37,027 nt of DNA from an uncultured Azospirillum sp. (GTDB lineage: Bacteria; Pseudomonadota; Alphaproteobacteria; RF32; CAG-239): contig CAMOQT010000005.1 in the NCBI GenBank assembly GCA_946623145.1, forward strand, positions 1-37,027. Direction: 5' to 3'. Positions 1-8,655 of this stretch are shown in pieces (positions within the stretch are counted from its first letter, which is position 1; each line of letters begins with the position of its first letter). The translations under genes and the position numbers were made by a program. Below the pieces are notes generated by a model, which did no database searches, was not told where the DNA came from, and worked only from the letters and a program-made list of their open reading frames with translations.

Positions 1-7
1 AAAAAAC

Positions 8-223
8 ATGAAACATTCGAACATTCTCAAAAAAGAACTCGGGCTGCAACTTGGCATTTTACGCTTAAAACAAGGTAAAAAACTAAGCCGTGTCGCAACT
101 GATTTAGGTTGGAAAGACCAAGTCATCGACCAAATCGAAAATGGTTACCATCATTCTTGGAAACGCTATTACGAACTCCTCAAATATTATCATGGCACAA
201 TTGGGATTATGCTTGACAAGTAA
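8..223 (+). CDS. Small helix-turn-helix (XRE-like) protein
   Basis: A 71-residue protein that is almost entirely one small helical domain (about residues 10-70). The pattern of a conserved start helix, a Lys-rich turn, an 'A-x-x-L-G' helix and an 'I-x-x-I-E-N-G' helix is that of Cro/XRE-type DNA-binding domains, so it probably binds DNA as a small regulator. The ATG lies only 7 bases from the window edge, so the ribosome binding site and any N-terminal extension cannot be judged. It converges with the yej operon, separated by about 125 bases of hairpins. The fold call is from the residue pattern only; target and role are unknown. Confidence 0.6.
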   Translation: MKHSNILKKELGLQLGILRLKQGKKLSRVATDLGWKDQVIDQIENGYHHSWKRYYELLKYYHGTIGIMLDK

Positions 224-279
224 TCCCCTTTTCTGAGCGCGGCTTCTGATTTCAAAAACAGAAACCACCTTGCTCACAC

Positions 280-304
280 GGGGCTGGCTTGTTAAAACAG
301 CCCC
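280..304. other. Hairpin between the HTH gene and the yej terminator
   Basis: A 7-bp perfect stem (280-286 with 298-304) with an 11-base loop. It has no T run on either strand, so it is not an intrinsic terminator on its own. It may protect a 3' end of the leftward or rightward transcript; function unknown. Confidence 0.4.
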
Positions 305-309
305 ATCAT

Positions 310-345
310 AAAAAAACGGAGCCGTACTGGAAACACGGCTCCTTA
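310..345 (-). terminator. Intrinsic terminator of the yej operon
   Basis: A perfect 8-bp GC-rich stem (318-325 with 335-342) followed on the minus strand by a T run (complement of the A run 310-316). It lies directly after the yejB stop codon. On the plus strand the hairpin is followed only by a mixed T/A stretch, so it is mainly a leftward terminator. Confidence 0.85.
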
Positions 346-349
346 TCAT

Positions 350-1426
350 TTACACCTTATCAAAATTAATTCTGGGATCAACAAGAGAATACGTTATATC
401 GCTTATCAACTTTAGAATTAAACCTAAAAGAGCAAAAATATACAATGTTCCAAAAATAACCGGATAGTCACGAGTCATAATTGCTTCATATCCCAATAAT
501 CCCATGCCGTTCAACGAAAAAATAACTTCAATCAATAAGGATCCTGTAAACAGCATTTTAATTAATAAACTCGGGAAACCAGCAATAACAATCAGCATAG
601 CGTTGCGAAAAACATGCCCATATAGCACTTGTTTTTCAGTTAAACCTTTTGCTTTTGCTGTTAAAACATAAGGTTTATTAATTTCATCCAAAAAAGAATT
701 TTTGGTCAGCATAGTTAATCCGGCAAAGCCTCCAATCACCATCGCTGTCACCGGTAGGGTAATATGCCAAAAATAATCTGCTATCTTTCCTAAAAGAGAT
801 AATTCTTCCCAATTATCTGATGTTAACCCTCTTAAAGGGAACCATTGCCAATACAGCCCGCCGGCAAATAAAACAATCAGAAAAACAGCAAATAAAAATA
901 CGGGAATAGCAGCGCCGATAACAATAAAAAATGAGGTCCAAATATCAAAAGGCGAACCATCTTTAACTGCTTTTTTTATGCCAAGAGGAATAGCTATCAT
1001 ATAAATTAATAATGTAGACCAAACGCCCAAAGAAACGGATACGGGCATTCTTTCTTTTATTAATTGCCAAACCGTTTTATTTCTGTAAAAGCTTTTTCCA
1101 AAATCAAAAACAGCATAATCTTTTAACATTTTGATAAATCGTTCATGTGCCGGTTTATCAAAGCCAAACTGTTTTTCCAGAGCTTTCACCAAATCATCAG
1201 GAACACCTTGAGCCCCTTTGTACTGGTTGTTTTGCGCATTATTCATATTAACTTGCGTTGTGGAACTGAGGGATGATTTAGAATCCGTATTCATCCCCTG
1301 ATATTTTGCCAGCATATATTCTACCGGTCCGCCCGGAGCAAATTGAATAATCACAAAATTAAGCAACAAAATCCCTAATAGGGTCAGCGGGATAAGAGCT
1401 AATCGTTTGATAATATAATTTCTCAT
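350..1426 (-). CDS. yejB: Peptide ABC transporter permease YejB
   Basis: Inner-membrane permease of the YejABEF-type oligopeptide/microcin C-like importer. The N-terminus has the 'RRL..IPL.LLG...NFVIIQFAPGGPVE'-type signature of this family, followed by the periplasmic segment (about residues 45-110) with a 'FGFDKP' motif. Several membrane helices follow, then the cytoplasmic loop 'YVLTAKAKGLTEKQVL', the EAA-type contact site for the ATPase. Length (357 residues) matches the family. An upstream in-frame ATG at 1447 exists, but ATG 1424-1426 is preferred: it overlaps the yejA stop as ATGA, has a GA-rich ribosome binding site, and starts at the family's usual N-terminus. The partner permease YejE and ATPase YejF, normally next in the operon, are absent; a terminator follows. 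Confidence 0.9.
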   Translation of the reverse strand: MRNYIIKRLALIPLTLLGILLLNFVIIQFAPGGPVEYMLAKYQGMNTDSKSSLSSTTQVNMNNAQNNQYKGAQGVPDDLVKALEKQFGFDKPAHERFIKMLKDYAVFDFGKSFYRNKTVWQLIKERMPVSVSLGVWSTLLIYMIAIPLGIKKAVKDGSPFDIWTSFFIVIGAAIPVFLFAVFLIVLFAGGLYWQWFPLRGLTSDNWEELSLLGKIADYFWHITLPVTAMVIGGFAGLTMLTKNSFLDEINKPYVLTAKAKGLTEKQVLYGHVFRNAMLIVIAGFPSLLIKMLFTGSLLIEVIFSLNGMGLLGYEAIMTRDYPVIFGTLYIFALLGLILKLISDITYSLVDPRINFDKV

Positions 1427-3228
1427 TTTATATCTTTCATCCACCAAGTATATGGCAAAAAGCCAGTCTTTATTTCGGTTTGAGGTTGTTCAAACTTATC
1501 CCAATAGGCAACACGCTGTGTCGGAGAAAACCAATGAGGAATAAGATACCAACCATTTAATAAAACTCTATCCAAAGCTCTTACATAGGCCTCATATTCG
1601 TCTTTTTCTTGCGCCGTTATCACGCCTTTTATCAACTCGTCAACCACAGGATTTTTCAAACCAAGGATATTATAGCTGCCTTTAACATCCGCGGAAGAGC
1701 TTCCCCACATTTCTAATTGTTCATTTCCGGGCATTCTGCTTACACTAAATCCTGCTATTGCCATATCAAAATCAAAATTATCTAATCGATTTTTGAAAAC
1801 ACTGGGTTCAATATTACGGAATTTCAATTTAATGCCTATTTTTTTGAGATTTGCAATAAACGGGAGCATCACTCTTGTAAAAGAAGAACCGTTTGCCGAA
1901 TTACCTAAAACTTCAAATTCTAAAGGCTCTCCGGTTGTTAAGTTCGTCATTTTGCCGTCAACAAAATCATACCCTGCCTCTTGCAATAATTTAACGGCTT
2001 GTTTTAGATTTTCTCTTGTTGCTTGGGGAGTCGGATGTTGAGGAAGAGACGGTGGGGTTGTAAAAATACTTTTATCTAATCTGTCTTTGTATTTTTCAAG
2101 AATCTTTAGTTCTTCTCCTTGTGGCAAACCTTGAGCTTCCATTCCCGTATTTGGGAAATAGCTTGTAATCCGCTGGTATTGATTATAAAACAAATTCTCA
2201 TTTGCCCAATCGAAATTAAAAGCTAAACTGATGGCTTGACGGACTCGTTTATCTTTAAACTTGTCTTTTCGTAAATTAAATGCAAAATTCTGCAACGGCG
2301 AAGCGTTATTGTGTTTTATTTCTTTTTTTAATACCTTACCTCTTTTGATAATATCATTATCGTATCCCGTTGCCCATATTTTAGCGATATATTCTTCTCT
2401 GGTATCAATATTTCCGGCAAAAAGAGCCTGCAATGTAACTGTTGTATCTTGATAATAATCATAACGAAGCTCATCAAAGTTAAACATTCCCTTACGTGTC
2501 GGCAAATCTTTTGCCCAATAATCATCGCGACGCTTAAATTGAATATATTTATTTACCTCAAATTTATCCAATATATAAGGCCCGCTTCCTACCGGTGGAA
2601 CTAAAGAAGGCTCTGCAAAGTCTTTTCCTTGCCAATCTGCTGCCGAATAAATGCTCATTTGCGCTAAAATAAGCGGCAATTCCCTATTTTGACTTCCTGC
2701 CTTAAAATAAAAACGAACATGGTAGTCATTAATCTTTTCTACATGGTCAACATCTGCATAATAAACTTTATATAACGGCTGACCTTTTTCTATCAGTGAA
2801 TTAAAACTGAAAATAACATCGTCAGCCAAAACCGGCTGTCCGTTACTAAATTTGGCCCGTTCATCTAAAATAAAACCGACATAGCTTTTATCTTCGGGAA
2901 ATTCAAATTCTTTAGCTAATAAAGGATAAACTGTTGAAATATCATCAACGGCCGTTACGCCTAAAGTATCCATTGTTAGAGAAACCGTCAGTCCTCCATC
3001 TGAAATTCCCTTAAATATAAAAGGATTAAAATTATCAAATGTTCCATATGTCGGCATAACCATTTTTCCGCCTTTGGGTGCGGTCGGATTAACATATGAC
3101 AAATATTCAAAATTGTCCGGATATGTCGCTTTTCCGTATAGGGCCAGATATGGCAACGTTTCTGCCGAGGCATTGAAACTCAGCAAAAAACTTAACAAAA
3201 CAATCCATTTATTTATAGTTATCTGCAT
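1423..3228 (-). CDS. yejA: Periplasmic peptide-binding protein YejA
   Basis: Extracellular solute-binding protein of the SBP_bac_5 family, delivering peptides to YejB. It has a signal peptide (residues 1-22, cut after 'NASA'), then the N-terminal 'NPTAPKGGK' and 'FDNFNPF' motifs characteristic of YejA, and a full-length binding domain to residue 601, close to the usual ~600. No lipobox cysteine is visible at the cleavage site, so it should be soluble periplasmic. It overlaps the upstream acidic membrane protein by 20 bases and the downstream yejB by 4 (ATGA), so the three genes are translationally linked. Assignment to YejA rather than OppA/DppA rests on the N-terminal motifs and the adjacent YejB. 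Confidence 0.9.
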   Translation of the reverse strand: MQITINKWIVLLSFLLSFNASAETLPYLALYGKATYPDNFEYLSYVNPTAPKGGKMVMPTYGTFDNFNPFIFKGISDGGLTVSLTMDTLGVTAVDDISTVYPLLAKEFEFPEDKSYVGFILDERAKFSNGQPVLADDVIFSFNSLIEKGQPLYKVYYADVDHVEKINDYHVRFYFKAGSQNRELPLILAQMSIYSAADWQGKDFAEPSLVPPVGSGPYILDKFEVNKYIQFKRRDDYWAKDLPTRKGMFNFDELRYDYYQDTTVTLQALFAGNIDTREEYIAKIWATGYDNDIIKRGKVLKKEIKHNNASPLQNFAFNLRKDKFKDKRVRQAISLAFNFDWANENLFYNQYQRITSYFPNTGMEAQGLPQGEELKILEKYKDRLDKSIFTTPPSLPQHPTPQATRENLKQAVKLLQEAGYDFVDGKMTNLTTGEPLEFEVLGNSANGSSFTRVMLPFIANLKKIGIKLKFRNIEPSVFKNRLDNFDFDMAIAGFSVSRMPGNEQLEMWGSSSADVKGSYNILGLKNPVVDELIKGVITAQEKDEYEAYVRALDRVLLNGWYLIPHWFSPTQRVAYWDKFEQPQTEIKTGFLPYTWWMKDIK

Positions 3229-4606
3229 TCATCCATCCGCCAAAGGGGTATGAATAATCACCATCGTTGCTGATTTTAGGCTCGGGCATTCCTTCATCCG
3301 TACTCTCAACCTCTTTTTGAGCTTTCAGATCACGTTGTTTTGCCTCTTCCCATTCTTGTTTCATGTCTGATAGAGACGCTGTGGCTTTTGTAAAACCGCC
3401 CGCTAAATCAGCATGTATGATTGATTTTGCCTCTTCGAAGTTTATTCCCGTTGTCGGTTCTTGCTCTTCCTTAATAATGATTTCCGGAACAGTCAATTCA
3501 GGTTCTTTTTCTGTTTCTTCTTCCGGTTCTGGTTCCGGAGCGGGCTCCTCTGTCTCTCCGATCACTTCAGCTTCTTTCTCAAAAACAGGTTGTTGTTCTT
3601 CTTTCTCCGGAGCTAAAAAAGATAATGACGGTTCTAACCGAGGCTCCTCTTTTTCAGATTTCTCTTCTGATCCGAAACTCTTTGCAAAAGCTACCGATAA
3701 AGGATCTTTCGGCTCATTTTGTTCTTTGTTTATTGATGCCGCTTCTTTTGTTTCTGTCTTTTTGCGCGTAAAAGTATTTATAAATAAACGTCTTGCACTT
3801 TCAGATAAATCTGATGTCGGTTTTTGCGGTATTTCTTGTTTATTAATAAAAGTATTTTTTGTTTCTTCTACCTTTTGTTCTTCAACATCTTGTTCTTCAG
3901 AAATCTGCTTCCGAGCCAAGGTTAAATCTCTATTTTGACGTATAGAATCGGCAGGTGCAGCCAATATGCTGAAAACTTTGCCTAAAACACCAGTTTCGAT
4001 AATATTTAAAAATAATCTTTCTTTGTCGTGTTTTTCCAGGGCAGAAACAAAGTTTTGATATCTCGAACAAAATTCAAGGATAGTTCCGCCCAACATAGCA
4101 TCATGTAATGCTTTTTGCAAAAGACGATTAGGTAAATTAGGTTGATTTTGATATTGTTCTACAATAACTTTTCCTAAAGCCCATTTACCTCCGTTTTTAA
4201 CTTTCAACCAAAGATTGTCTATTTGTTCCGGGGTTGCTAATTCGTTTCTTTTAATGATATCAGATAAAAGTTCATTCATATCAGCAATAAAAACATCAAC
4301 TTTACTCAGTAAAATATTATCCTTTAAGTCCTCACCCGCCTCTAATAAAACCTTTGCTATTAAATCCGAGTAGTCCTGATTTTTCTTCATTTGCTTAAAT
4401 AAAGAGTACATATTTTTATTTAAGACCGCAACACTAATGTATTGGTATATATATCCAAATATGGCCCATAAAATAAAAATCGGCAAAACAACAACCGCCG
4501 TTGTAACAACAAAACTGTCCACGCTACCATTAGCGCTATTTGCCAATGCATAAAAAATCCAAACAACACTGGCAAAAACGGAAACTAAAAAAGCTGCTGA
4601 TAACAC
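3209..4606 (-). CDS. Unknown acidic membrane-anchored protein, first gene of yej operon
   Basis: Not recognised. The 465-residue protein has two N-terminal membrane helices (about 1-23 and 32-57) and a helical cytoplasmic domain (about 60-230). A long Glu/Pro/Lys-rich low-complexity region (about 235-400) and a short C-terminal segment ending 'FGGWMNADNYK' follow. The start codon is GTG, preceded by an AAGGGGA ribosome binding site; no in-frame ATG with comparable support is seen near. Its 3' end overlaps yejA by 20 bases and it has its own promoter at 4639-4666. The two-helix plus disordered linker layout suggests a scaffold or membrane-tethered partner, but that is inference. Confidence 0.75.
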   Translation of the reverse strand: MLSAAFLVSVFASVVWIFYALANSANGSVDSFVVTTAVVVLPIFILWAIFGYIYQYISVAVLNKNMYSLFKQMKKNQDYSDLIAKVLLEAGEDLKDNILLSKVDVFIADMNELLSDIIKRNELATPEQIDNLWLKVKNGGKWALGKVIVEQYQNQPNLPNRLLQKALHDAMLGGTILEFCSRYQNFVSALEKHDKERLFLNIIETGVLGKVFSILAAPADSIRQNRDLTLARKQISEEQDVEEQKVEETKNTFINKQEIPQKPTSDLSESARRLFINTFTRKKTETKEAASINKEQNEPKDPLSVAFAKSFGSEEKSEKEEPRLEPSLSFLAPEKEEQQPVFEKEAEVIGETEEPAPEPEPEEETEKEPELTVPEIIIKEEQEPTTGINFEEAKSIIHADLAGGFTKATASLSDMKQEWEEAKQRDLKAQKEVESTDEGMPEPKISNDGDYSYPFGGWMNADNYK

Positions 4607-4638
4607 GTTTATCCCCTTTTTATCCCTAAACTGTCGCT

Positions 4639-4666
4639 ATTTTAGTTCATTTATGATTTATTGCAA
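4639..4666 (-). promoter_or_regulatory. Sigma-70-type promoter of the acidic protein-yejAB operon
   Basis: On the minus strand a TTGCAA -35 box (4661-4666) and a TAAAAT -10 box (4639-4644) are separated by 16 bases. This gives a short leader of about 25 bases to the GTG start at 4606. Confidence 0.6.
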
Positions 4667-4792
4667 TTATTTTCATTCATTAATCAAAAGACTTTACACA
4701 ACAAAATCAACAAGTTTTTAAAATAATAGTCGAAATTTGATTTTTTTTGTGATATGAAAGGGGCAGGTTTTAATTTTTAATAGAGAATAGTT

Positions 4793-5764
4793 ATGAATCA
4801 AACGAACACTTTGATTTTGGATTTTGAAAAAAATATTGTTGAAATTGAAGCTAAAATAGAAGGTTTAAAGCTTCTGGCTCAAAACGAAGATGTTGATATT
4901 TCTCAAGAAACACAGCGATTAAAGCAAAAGCTTGAGAGACAAATGCGTCAAACCTACGCCAACTTAACACCTTGGCAAAAACTTCAAGTTTCCAGACATC
5001 CTCAGCGACCACATTGTTTAGATTATATAAATTCTTTGGTTGAAGATTTTACACCTCTGAGCGGCGATCGCTTTTTTGGTGACGATGAAGCCATGATCGG
5101 TGGTATCGGTCGTTTCAGAGATATGTCTGTCGTTGTTATCGGTCAAGAAAAAGGACACGACTTAGAATCAAGAATGAAGTATAATTTCGGTATGGCAAAG
5201 CCGGAAGGATATCGCAAAGCACAACGTTTAATGGGCATGGCTGAAAAATTTAATATGCCGGTTATTGCTTTTGTAGACACTGATGGTGCTTTTCCCGGCA
5301 TTGATGCGGAAGCTCGCGGACAGGCAGAAGCGATAGCTTCTTCTATTGAAAAATGTCTACAAGTTAAAACGCCTATTGTTTCTATTGTTATCGGCATGGG
5401 CGGTTCAGGCGGAGCCATTGCCATTGCTACTGCCAATCGTATTCTTATGCTTGAAAATTCTATCTATTCAGTTATTTCTCCGGAAGGTTGTGCTTCTATT
5501 TTATGGCGTTCGGTAGATAAAGTTCAAGAAGCAACCGAAGCCTTGCGTTTGACTGCACAAGACTTGCGCCGTTTTGGTGTTATCGATGAAATTATCAAAG
5601 AGCCGTTAGGCGGTGCACATCGCAACCCAGCTCAAATGATTGAAAAAGTCGGTGATTGCATAGCAAAACATTTACGTGAACTTAAAAATTTCAGTGGAGA
5701 AGAGCTAAAAAAACAGCGTACTGCTAAATTTTTGGCAATGGGACGCAATTTGCCTGACAATTAG
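4793..5764 (+). CDS. accA: Acetyl-CoA carboxylase carboxyltransferase alpha subunit
   Basis: Alpha half of the carboxyltransferase that moves CO2 from biotin to acetyl-CoA to give malonyl-CoA, the first step of fatty acid synthesis; cytoplasmic. The 323 residues cover the whole family. Visible are the N-terminal coiled helix with 'LTPWQKLQVSRHPQRP', 'GDRFFGDDEAMIGG', 'RMKYNFGMAKPEGYRKA', the 'FVDTDGAFPG..AE.RGQ' catalytic-site motif and the 'IGMGGSGGA' oxyanion loop. The beta subunit is encoded 2 kb downstream (accD). The rmuC gene follows after 9 bases and probably shares the transcript. Confidence 0.96.
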   Translation: MNQTNTLILDFEKNIVEIEAKIEGLKLLAQNEDVDISQETQRLKQKLERQMRQTYANLTPWQKLQVSRHPQRPHCLDYINSLVEDFTPLSGDRFFGDDEAMIGGIGRFRDMSVVVIGQEKGHDLESRMKYNFGMAKPEGYRKAQRLMGMAEKFNMPVIAFVDTDGAFPGIDAEARGQAEAIASSIEKCLQVKTPIVSIVIGMGGSGGAIAIATANRILMLENSIYSVISPEGCASILWRSVDKVQEATEALRLTAQDLRRFGVIDEIIKEPLGGAHRNPAQMIEKVGDCIAKHLRELKNFSGEELKKQRTAKFLAMGRNLPDN

Positions 5765-5773
5765 GAAAAAAGA

Positions 5774-6904
5774 ATGACAGAGCATGACATTTGGTTCTTA
5801 TCTTTCGGAATCGGCATTTCAATTTTGTTGTTATGCAATCTTTTGTTTGTTATTTTTAAAAAAGATCATCATCAAGAATTTCGCTCTTTTGCTGACACAC
5901 TTTTTCGCGGACAAGCTGAATTAGCCGGAAGGATGTCTCAACTTTCAGAATCATCCTCACAACAACAAGCTAAGCTTTCTGAAGCAATTAACGAGCAAAA
6001 AGTCTCTGTCTTAAAAATAATGGATGAAAAATTATTAGCTGTCACCAAAAGTGTTGGGGAGGGCTTGCAGCAATCAACAGCAAAAACCACTGAAACCATT
6101 CAAGATTTGAGGGAGCGCTTGGCTAAAATTGATGTTGCACAACAAAAAATTTCCCACTTATCCGAACAAGTTGTTTCTTTGCAAGAAGTTTTATCTAATA
6201 AACAAGCTCGCGGAGCTTTCGGTGAGATTCAACTCAATGATTTGGTTAAATCAATTCTTCCGCCCTCTGCTTATGAATTTCAATGCGTTTTAAGTAATCA
6301 AAAACGAGCTGATTGCGTATTAAAACTACCGAATCCTCCGGGAACAATCGTTATTGACTCAAAATTTCCCTTAGAAAGTTATCAGGCTTTACGAAATGCT
6401 GAAAGTGACAGAGAAAAGATTGAAGCAGAGCGTTTTTTCAGAACCTCTGTCTTAAAGCATATAAAAGACATTTCTGAAAAATATATCATTCCCGGAGAAA
6501 CAGCAGAATCCGCATTGATGTTTTTACCGGCAGAATCCATTTATGCTGAATTATACACTAACTTTACAGATGTTGTGGAAACATCTTATCGATCAAAAGT
6601 ATGGATTGTTTCACCAACAACGCTGATGGCAACGCTCAATACTGTTCGTGCCGTTTTAAAAGATGCGACAATGAGAGAACAGGCCGGTGTTATTCAAAAA
6701 GAAGTCGGTGTTTTAATTGAAGATATTGCACGCTTAGATGATAGAATAGAAAACCTTTCAAAGCATTTTGAAATGGCATCCAAAGACATTGGAGAAATTA
6801 GAATTTCTTCAGGAAAAATAGCTCGAAGAATTGAGAAAATTGAGGACCTCGAGCTTGGAGAATATCCCCCGCAAAAAGTTGTCGGATATGTCGCAGAAAA
6901 ATAA
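5774..6904 (+). CDS. rmuC: RmuC-family DNA recombination protein
   Basis: RmuC proteins limit inversions at short repeats and carry a nuclease-like core; the exact biochemical role is unsettled. The 376-residue protein has an N-terminal membrane helix (about 7-28) and a long coiled coil (about 45-150, rich in Gln/Glu/Lys). The conserved RmuC core follows (about 155-345), with 'ARGAFGEIQL', 'DCVLKLP....VIDSKFPLE' and 'VSPTTLMATLNTV'. It follows accA by 9 bases, so it is probably in the same operon. Confidence 0.92.
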   Translation: MTEHDIWFLSFGIGISILLLCNLLFVIFKKDHHQEFRSFADTLFRGQAELAGRMSQLSESSSQQQAKLSEAINEQKVSVLKIMDEKLLAVTKSVGEGLQQSTAKTTETIQDLRERLAKIDVAQQKISHLSEQVVSLQEVLSNKQARGAFGEIQLNDLVKSILPPSAYEFQCVLSNQKRADCVLKLPNPPGTIVIDSKFPLESYQALRNAESDREKIEAERFFRTSVLKHIKDISEKYIIPGETAESALMFLPAESIYAELYTNFTDVVETSYRSKVWIVSPTTLMATLNTVRAVLKDATMREQAGVIQKEVGVLIEDIARLDDRIENLSKHFEMASKDIGEIRISSGKIARRIEKIEDLELGEYPPQKVVGYVAEK

Positions 6905-7018
6905 AACTTGGGATAAGTATTGAACTTTTTTTGATTTTTATTAATTTGCGATATTGATTTATAAAACAAAAGCGGATAATTTATTATTAACTTAACTAAA
7001 ATATGAATGAGGTATATT

Positions 7019-7300
7019 GTGACAAAATCTGAATTAATTGAAAAAATATTAGCAAAAAACCCACACTTAACATTGAAAGATGTTGATCGTGTTGTAACGA
7101 CTGTTTTGGATAAAGTTATTTCATCTTTAGCTAATGGTGATCGCGTTGAGTTTCGCGGTTTTGGCGCTTTTTCAGTCAGAACAAGATCTCCACGTATTGC
7201 TAAAAATCCAAGAACAGGTGAAAAAGTTAAAGTTGAAGAGAGAAAAATCCCTCACTTTAAAACCGGTAAACAATTACATGAATTGTTAAATAAAAAATAA
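7019..7300 (+). CDS. ihfB: Integration host factor beta subunit
   Basis: Small DNA-bending protein of the HU/IHF family, 93 residues from the preferred GTG start at 7019. That start gives the canonical 'TKSELIEKI' N-terminus, and a GAGG ribosome binding site sits 6 bases upstream. The ATG at 7007 would add 4 unusual residues and would itself lie on the ribosome binding site. The DNA-intercalating arm is present ('RNPRTGEKV'-like, here KNPRTGEKVKV), as is the 'RGFGAF' turn. IHF-beta rather than HU is chosen because of the 'NPHL..KDV' and 'RVEFRGFGAFSV' pattern, and because a LapA-domain gene follows, the common ihfB-lapA pair. Confidence 0.9.
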   Translation: MTKSELIEKILAKNPHLTLKDVDRVVTTVLDKVISSLANGDRVEFRGFGAFSVRTRSPRIAKNPRTGEKVKVEERKIPHFKTGKQLHELLNKK

Positions 7301-7326
7301 TCTATATTTTCTGAAAGGGCTGCACT

Positions 7327-7740
7327 ATGGGATTTATTAAAGTTTTAATCGGTCTGCCTGTTTTTATTGTACTTTTGATTTTTGCTTTTGTTAATAATGA
7401 CTTGGCGACTTTTAGTTTATGGCCTTTTTCTATAGAAATTACAGTATCTCTTAGCGTTGCCGTACTGTTTTTTGTTTTTTTAGGTTTCTTCCTCGGAAGC
7501 TTTTTCTCTTGGATGTCTTATGCTCCTTTACGCCAAGATTTGCGTAAACAGAAAAAGAAAAACAAGAAGCTCAGCAGACAACAACAAATTTTAACAGAGA
7601 CCGTTTCTGATTTACAAGGAAACTTAGAGCAGGTTAAAGCGGAAAAAGAAGCATTGTTGCCTGAAAAACCTGGATTTTTCAGTTTTTTGAAAAGAAAATC
7701 ATCTTCTTCCGCCATTAACAATGAAAATGGGAAAAATTAA
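7327..7740 (+). CDS. lapA: LapA-domain inner-membrane protein
   Basis: LapA (DUF1049) proteins take part in lipopolysaccharide assembly control at the inner membrane. The 137 residues show two membrane helices (about 3-22 and 40-62) joined by the 'NN.LATFSLWPFSIEI' loop typical of the domain. A cytoplasmic coiled coil rich in Lys/Gln/Glu (about 70-115) and a polar tail follow. The start ATG has a GAAAGGG site upstream. It follows ihfB by 26 bases, the common pairing in proteobacteria, and its TAA stop shares one base with the accD start. Confidence 0.85.
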   Translation: MGFIKVLIGLPVFIVLLIFAFVNNDLATFSLWPFSIEITVSLSVAVLFFVFLGFFLGSFFSWMSYAPLRQDLRKQKKKNKKLSRQQQILTETVSDLQGNLEQVKAEKEALLPEKPGFFSFLKRKSSSSAINNENGKN

Positions 7741-8633
7741 TGAACTGGATTGCCGATTTTGTTCGTCCTAAAGTCACAAAAGTAACCGTTAAAGAAGAAG
7801 ATATTGCCGATAATCTTTGGATTAAATGTCCGGTTTGCGGTAAAATGCTTTTTTCAAAAGAGTTGAAAAAAAGTATGTATGTCTGCACCGAATGCGGACA
7901 CCATTTGCGTTTATTCGTAGATAAACGATTAAAGTTGCTTTTTGATGGTGCATATGAAGAAATTTCTTTACCAACACCAAAAGAAGATCCTTTGAAGTTT
8001 AAGGATTCAAAAAAATATATCGATAGATTACGTTCTTACAGAAAAACAACCGGACACAATGATGCTATTCGTGTTGCTCATGGCGAAATAGGTGGTATTC
8101 CCTGTGTTGTTGCTGCAATGGATTTTGCTTTTATGGGTGGCTCTATGGGAATGGCTGTCGGTGAAGGAATTGTTAAAGCAGCAGAACTATCTGCCCGCAA
8201 TAATTATCCTTTGATTATAGTTACAGCATCCGGTGGAGCTCGTATGCAAGAAGGTATTTTATCTTTAATGCAAATGGCCCGTACAACAGCCGCAATTAAT
8301 CAAGTAAAAGAAAAAGGTATTCCTTATATCTCTATTTTAACAGATCCGACGACGGGCGGTGTTTCCGCCTCCTTTGCAATGCTTGGTGATATCCATATTG
8401 CAGAAAAAGGATGTATTATCGGATTTGCAGGCGCTCGAGTTATTGAGCAAACGATCAGAGAAAAGCTTCCTGAAGGATTTCAACGTGCCGAATATTTATT
8501 AGAGCATGGTATGGTCGATATTGTTGTGACACGTTCCGAAATGAAAGAAACTTTGGTTAAAGTTATTAGCATTTTAACGCATAAAAAGCCTGCGATTTCT
8601 CGCCCGCTGTTAGAAAATCCGACTTCGGCTTAA
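7740..8633 (+). CDS. accD: Acetyl-CoA carboxylase carboxyltransferase beta subunit
   Basis: Partner of AccA in the malonyl-CoA-forming carboxyltransferase. The N-terminal zinc ribbon is intact (Cys30, Cys33, Cys49, Cys52). The crotonase-like core carries 'AMDFAFMGGSMGMAVGEG', 'SGGARMQEGILSLMQMA' and 'TDPTTGGVSASFAMLGD'. At 297 residues it is full length. Its start overlaps the lapA stop by one base (TAATG), indicating coupled translation. In many proteobacteria accD is followed by folC; here a phosphorylase gene follows after 22 bases. Confidence 0.96.
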   Translation: MNWIADFVRPKVTKVTVKEEDIADNLWIKCPVCGKMLFSKELKKSMYVCTECGHHLRLFVDKRLKLLFDGAYEEISLPTPKEDPLKFKDSKKYIDRLRSYRKTTGHNDAIRVAHGEIGGIPCVVAAMDFAFMGGSMGMAVGEGIVKAAELSARNNYPLIIVTASGGARMQEGILSLMQMARTTAAINQVKEKGIPYISILTDPTTGGVSASFAMLGDIHIAEKGCIIGFAGARVIEQTIREKLPEGFQRAEYLLEHGMVDIVVTRSEMKETLVKVISILTHKKPAISRPLLENPTSA

Positions 8634-8655
8634 CTGTTAAAAACAGGAGATTATC

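Noticed and set aside
280-304. Plus-strand terminator of the first gene
   Set aside because: The hairpin is followed by A residues, not T residues, on the plus strand.
3363-3938. 191-codon Ser-rich open frame on the plus strand
   Set aside because: It lies opposite the Glu-rich part of the acidic membrane protein; GAA/GAG codons read as TTC/CTC or shifted Ser codons. It has no ribosome binding site.
7007-7300. ihfB starting at ATG 7007
   Set aside because: The ATG overlaps the GAGG ribosome binding site of the GTG at 7019, and the extra residues are not typical of the family.
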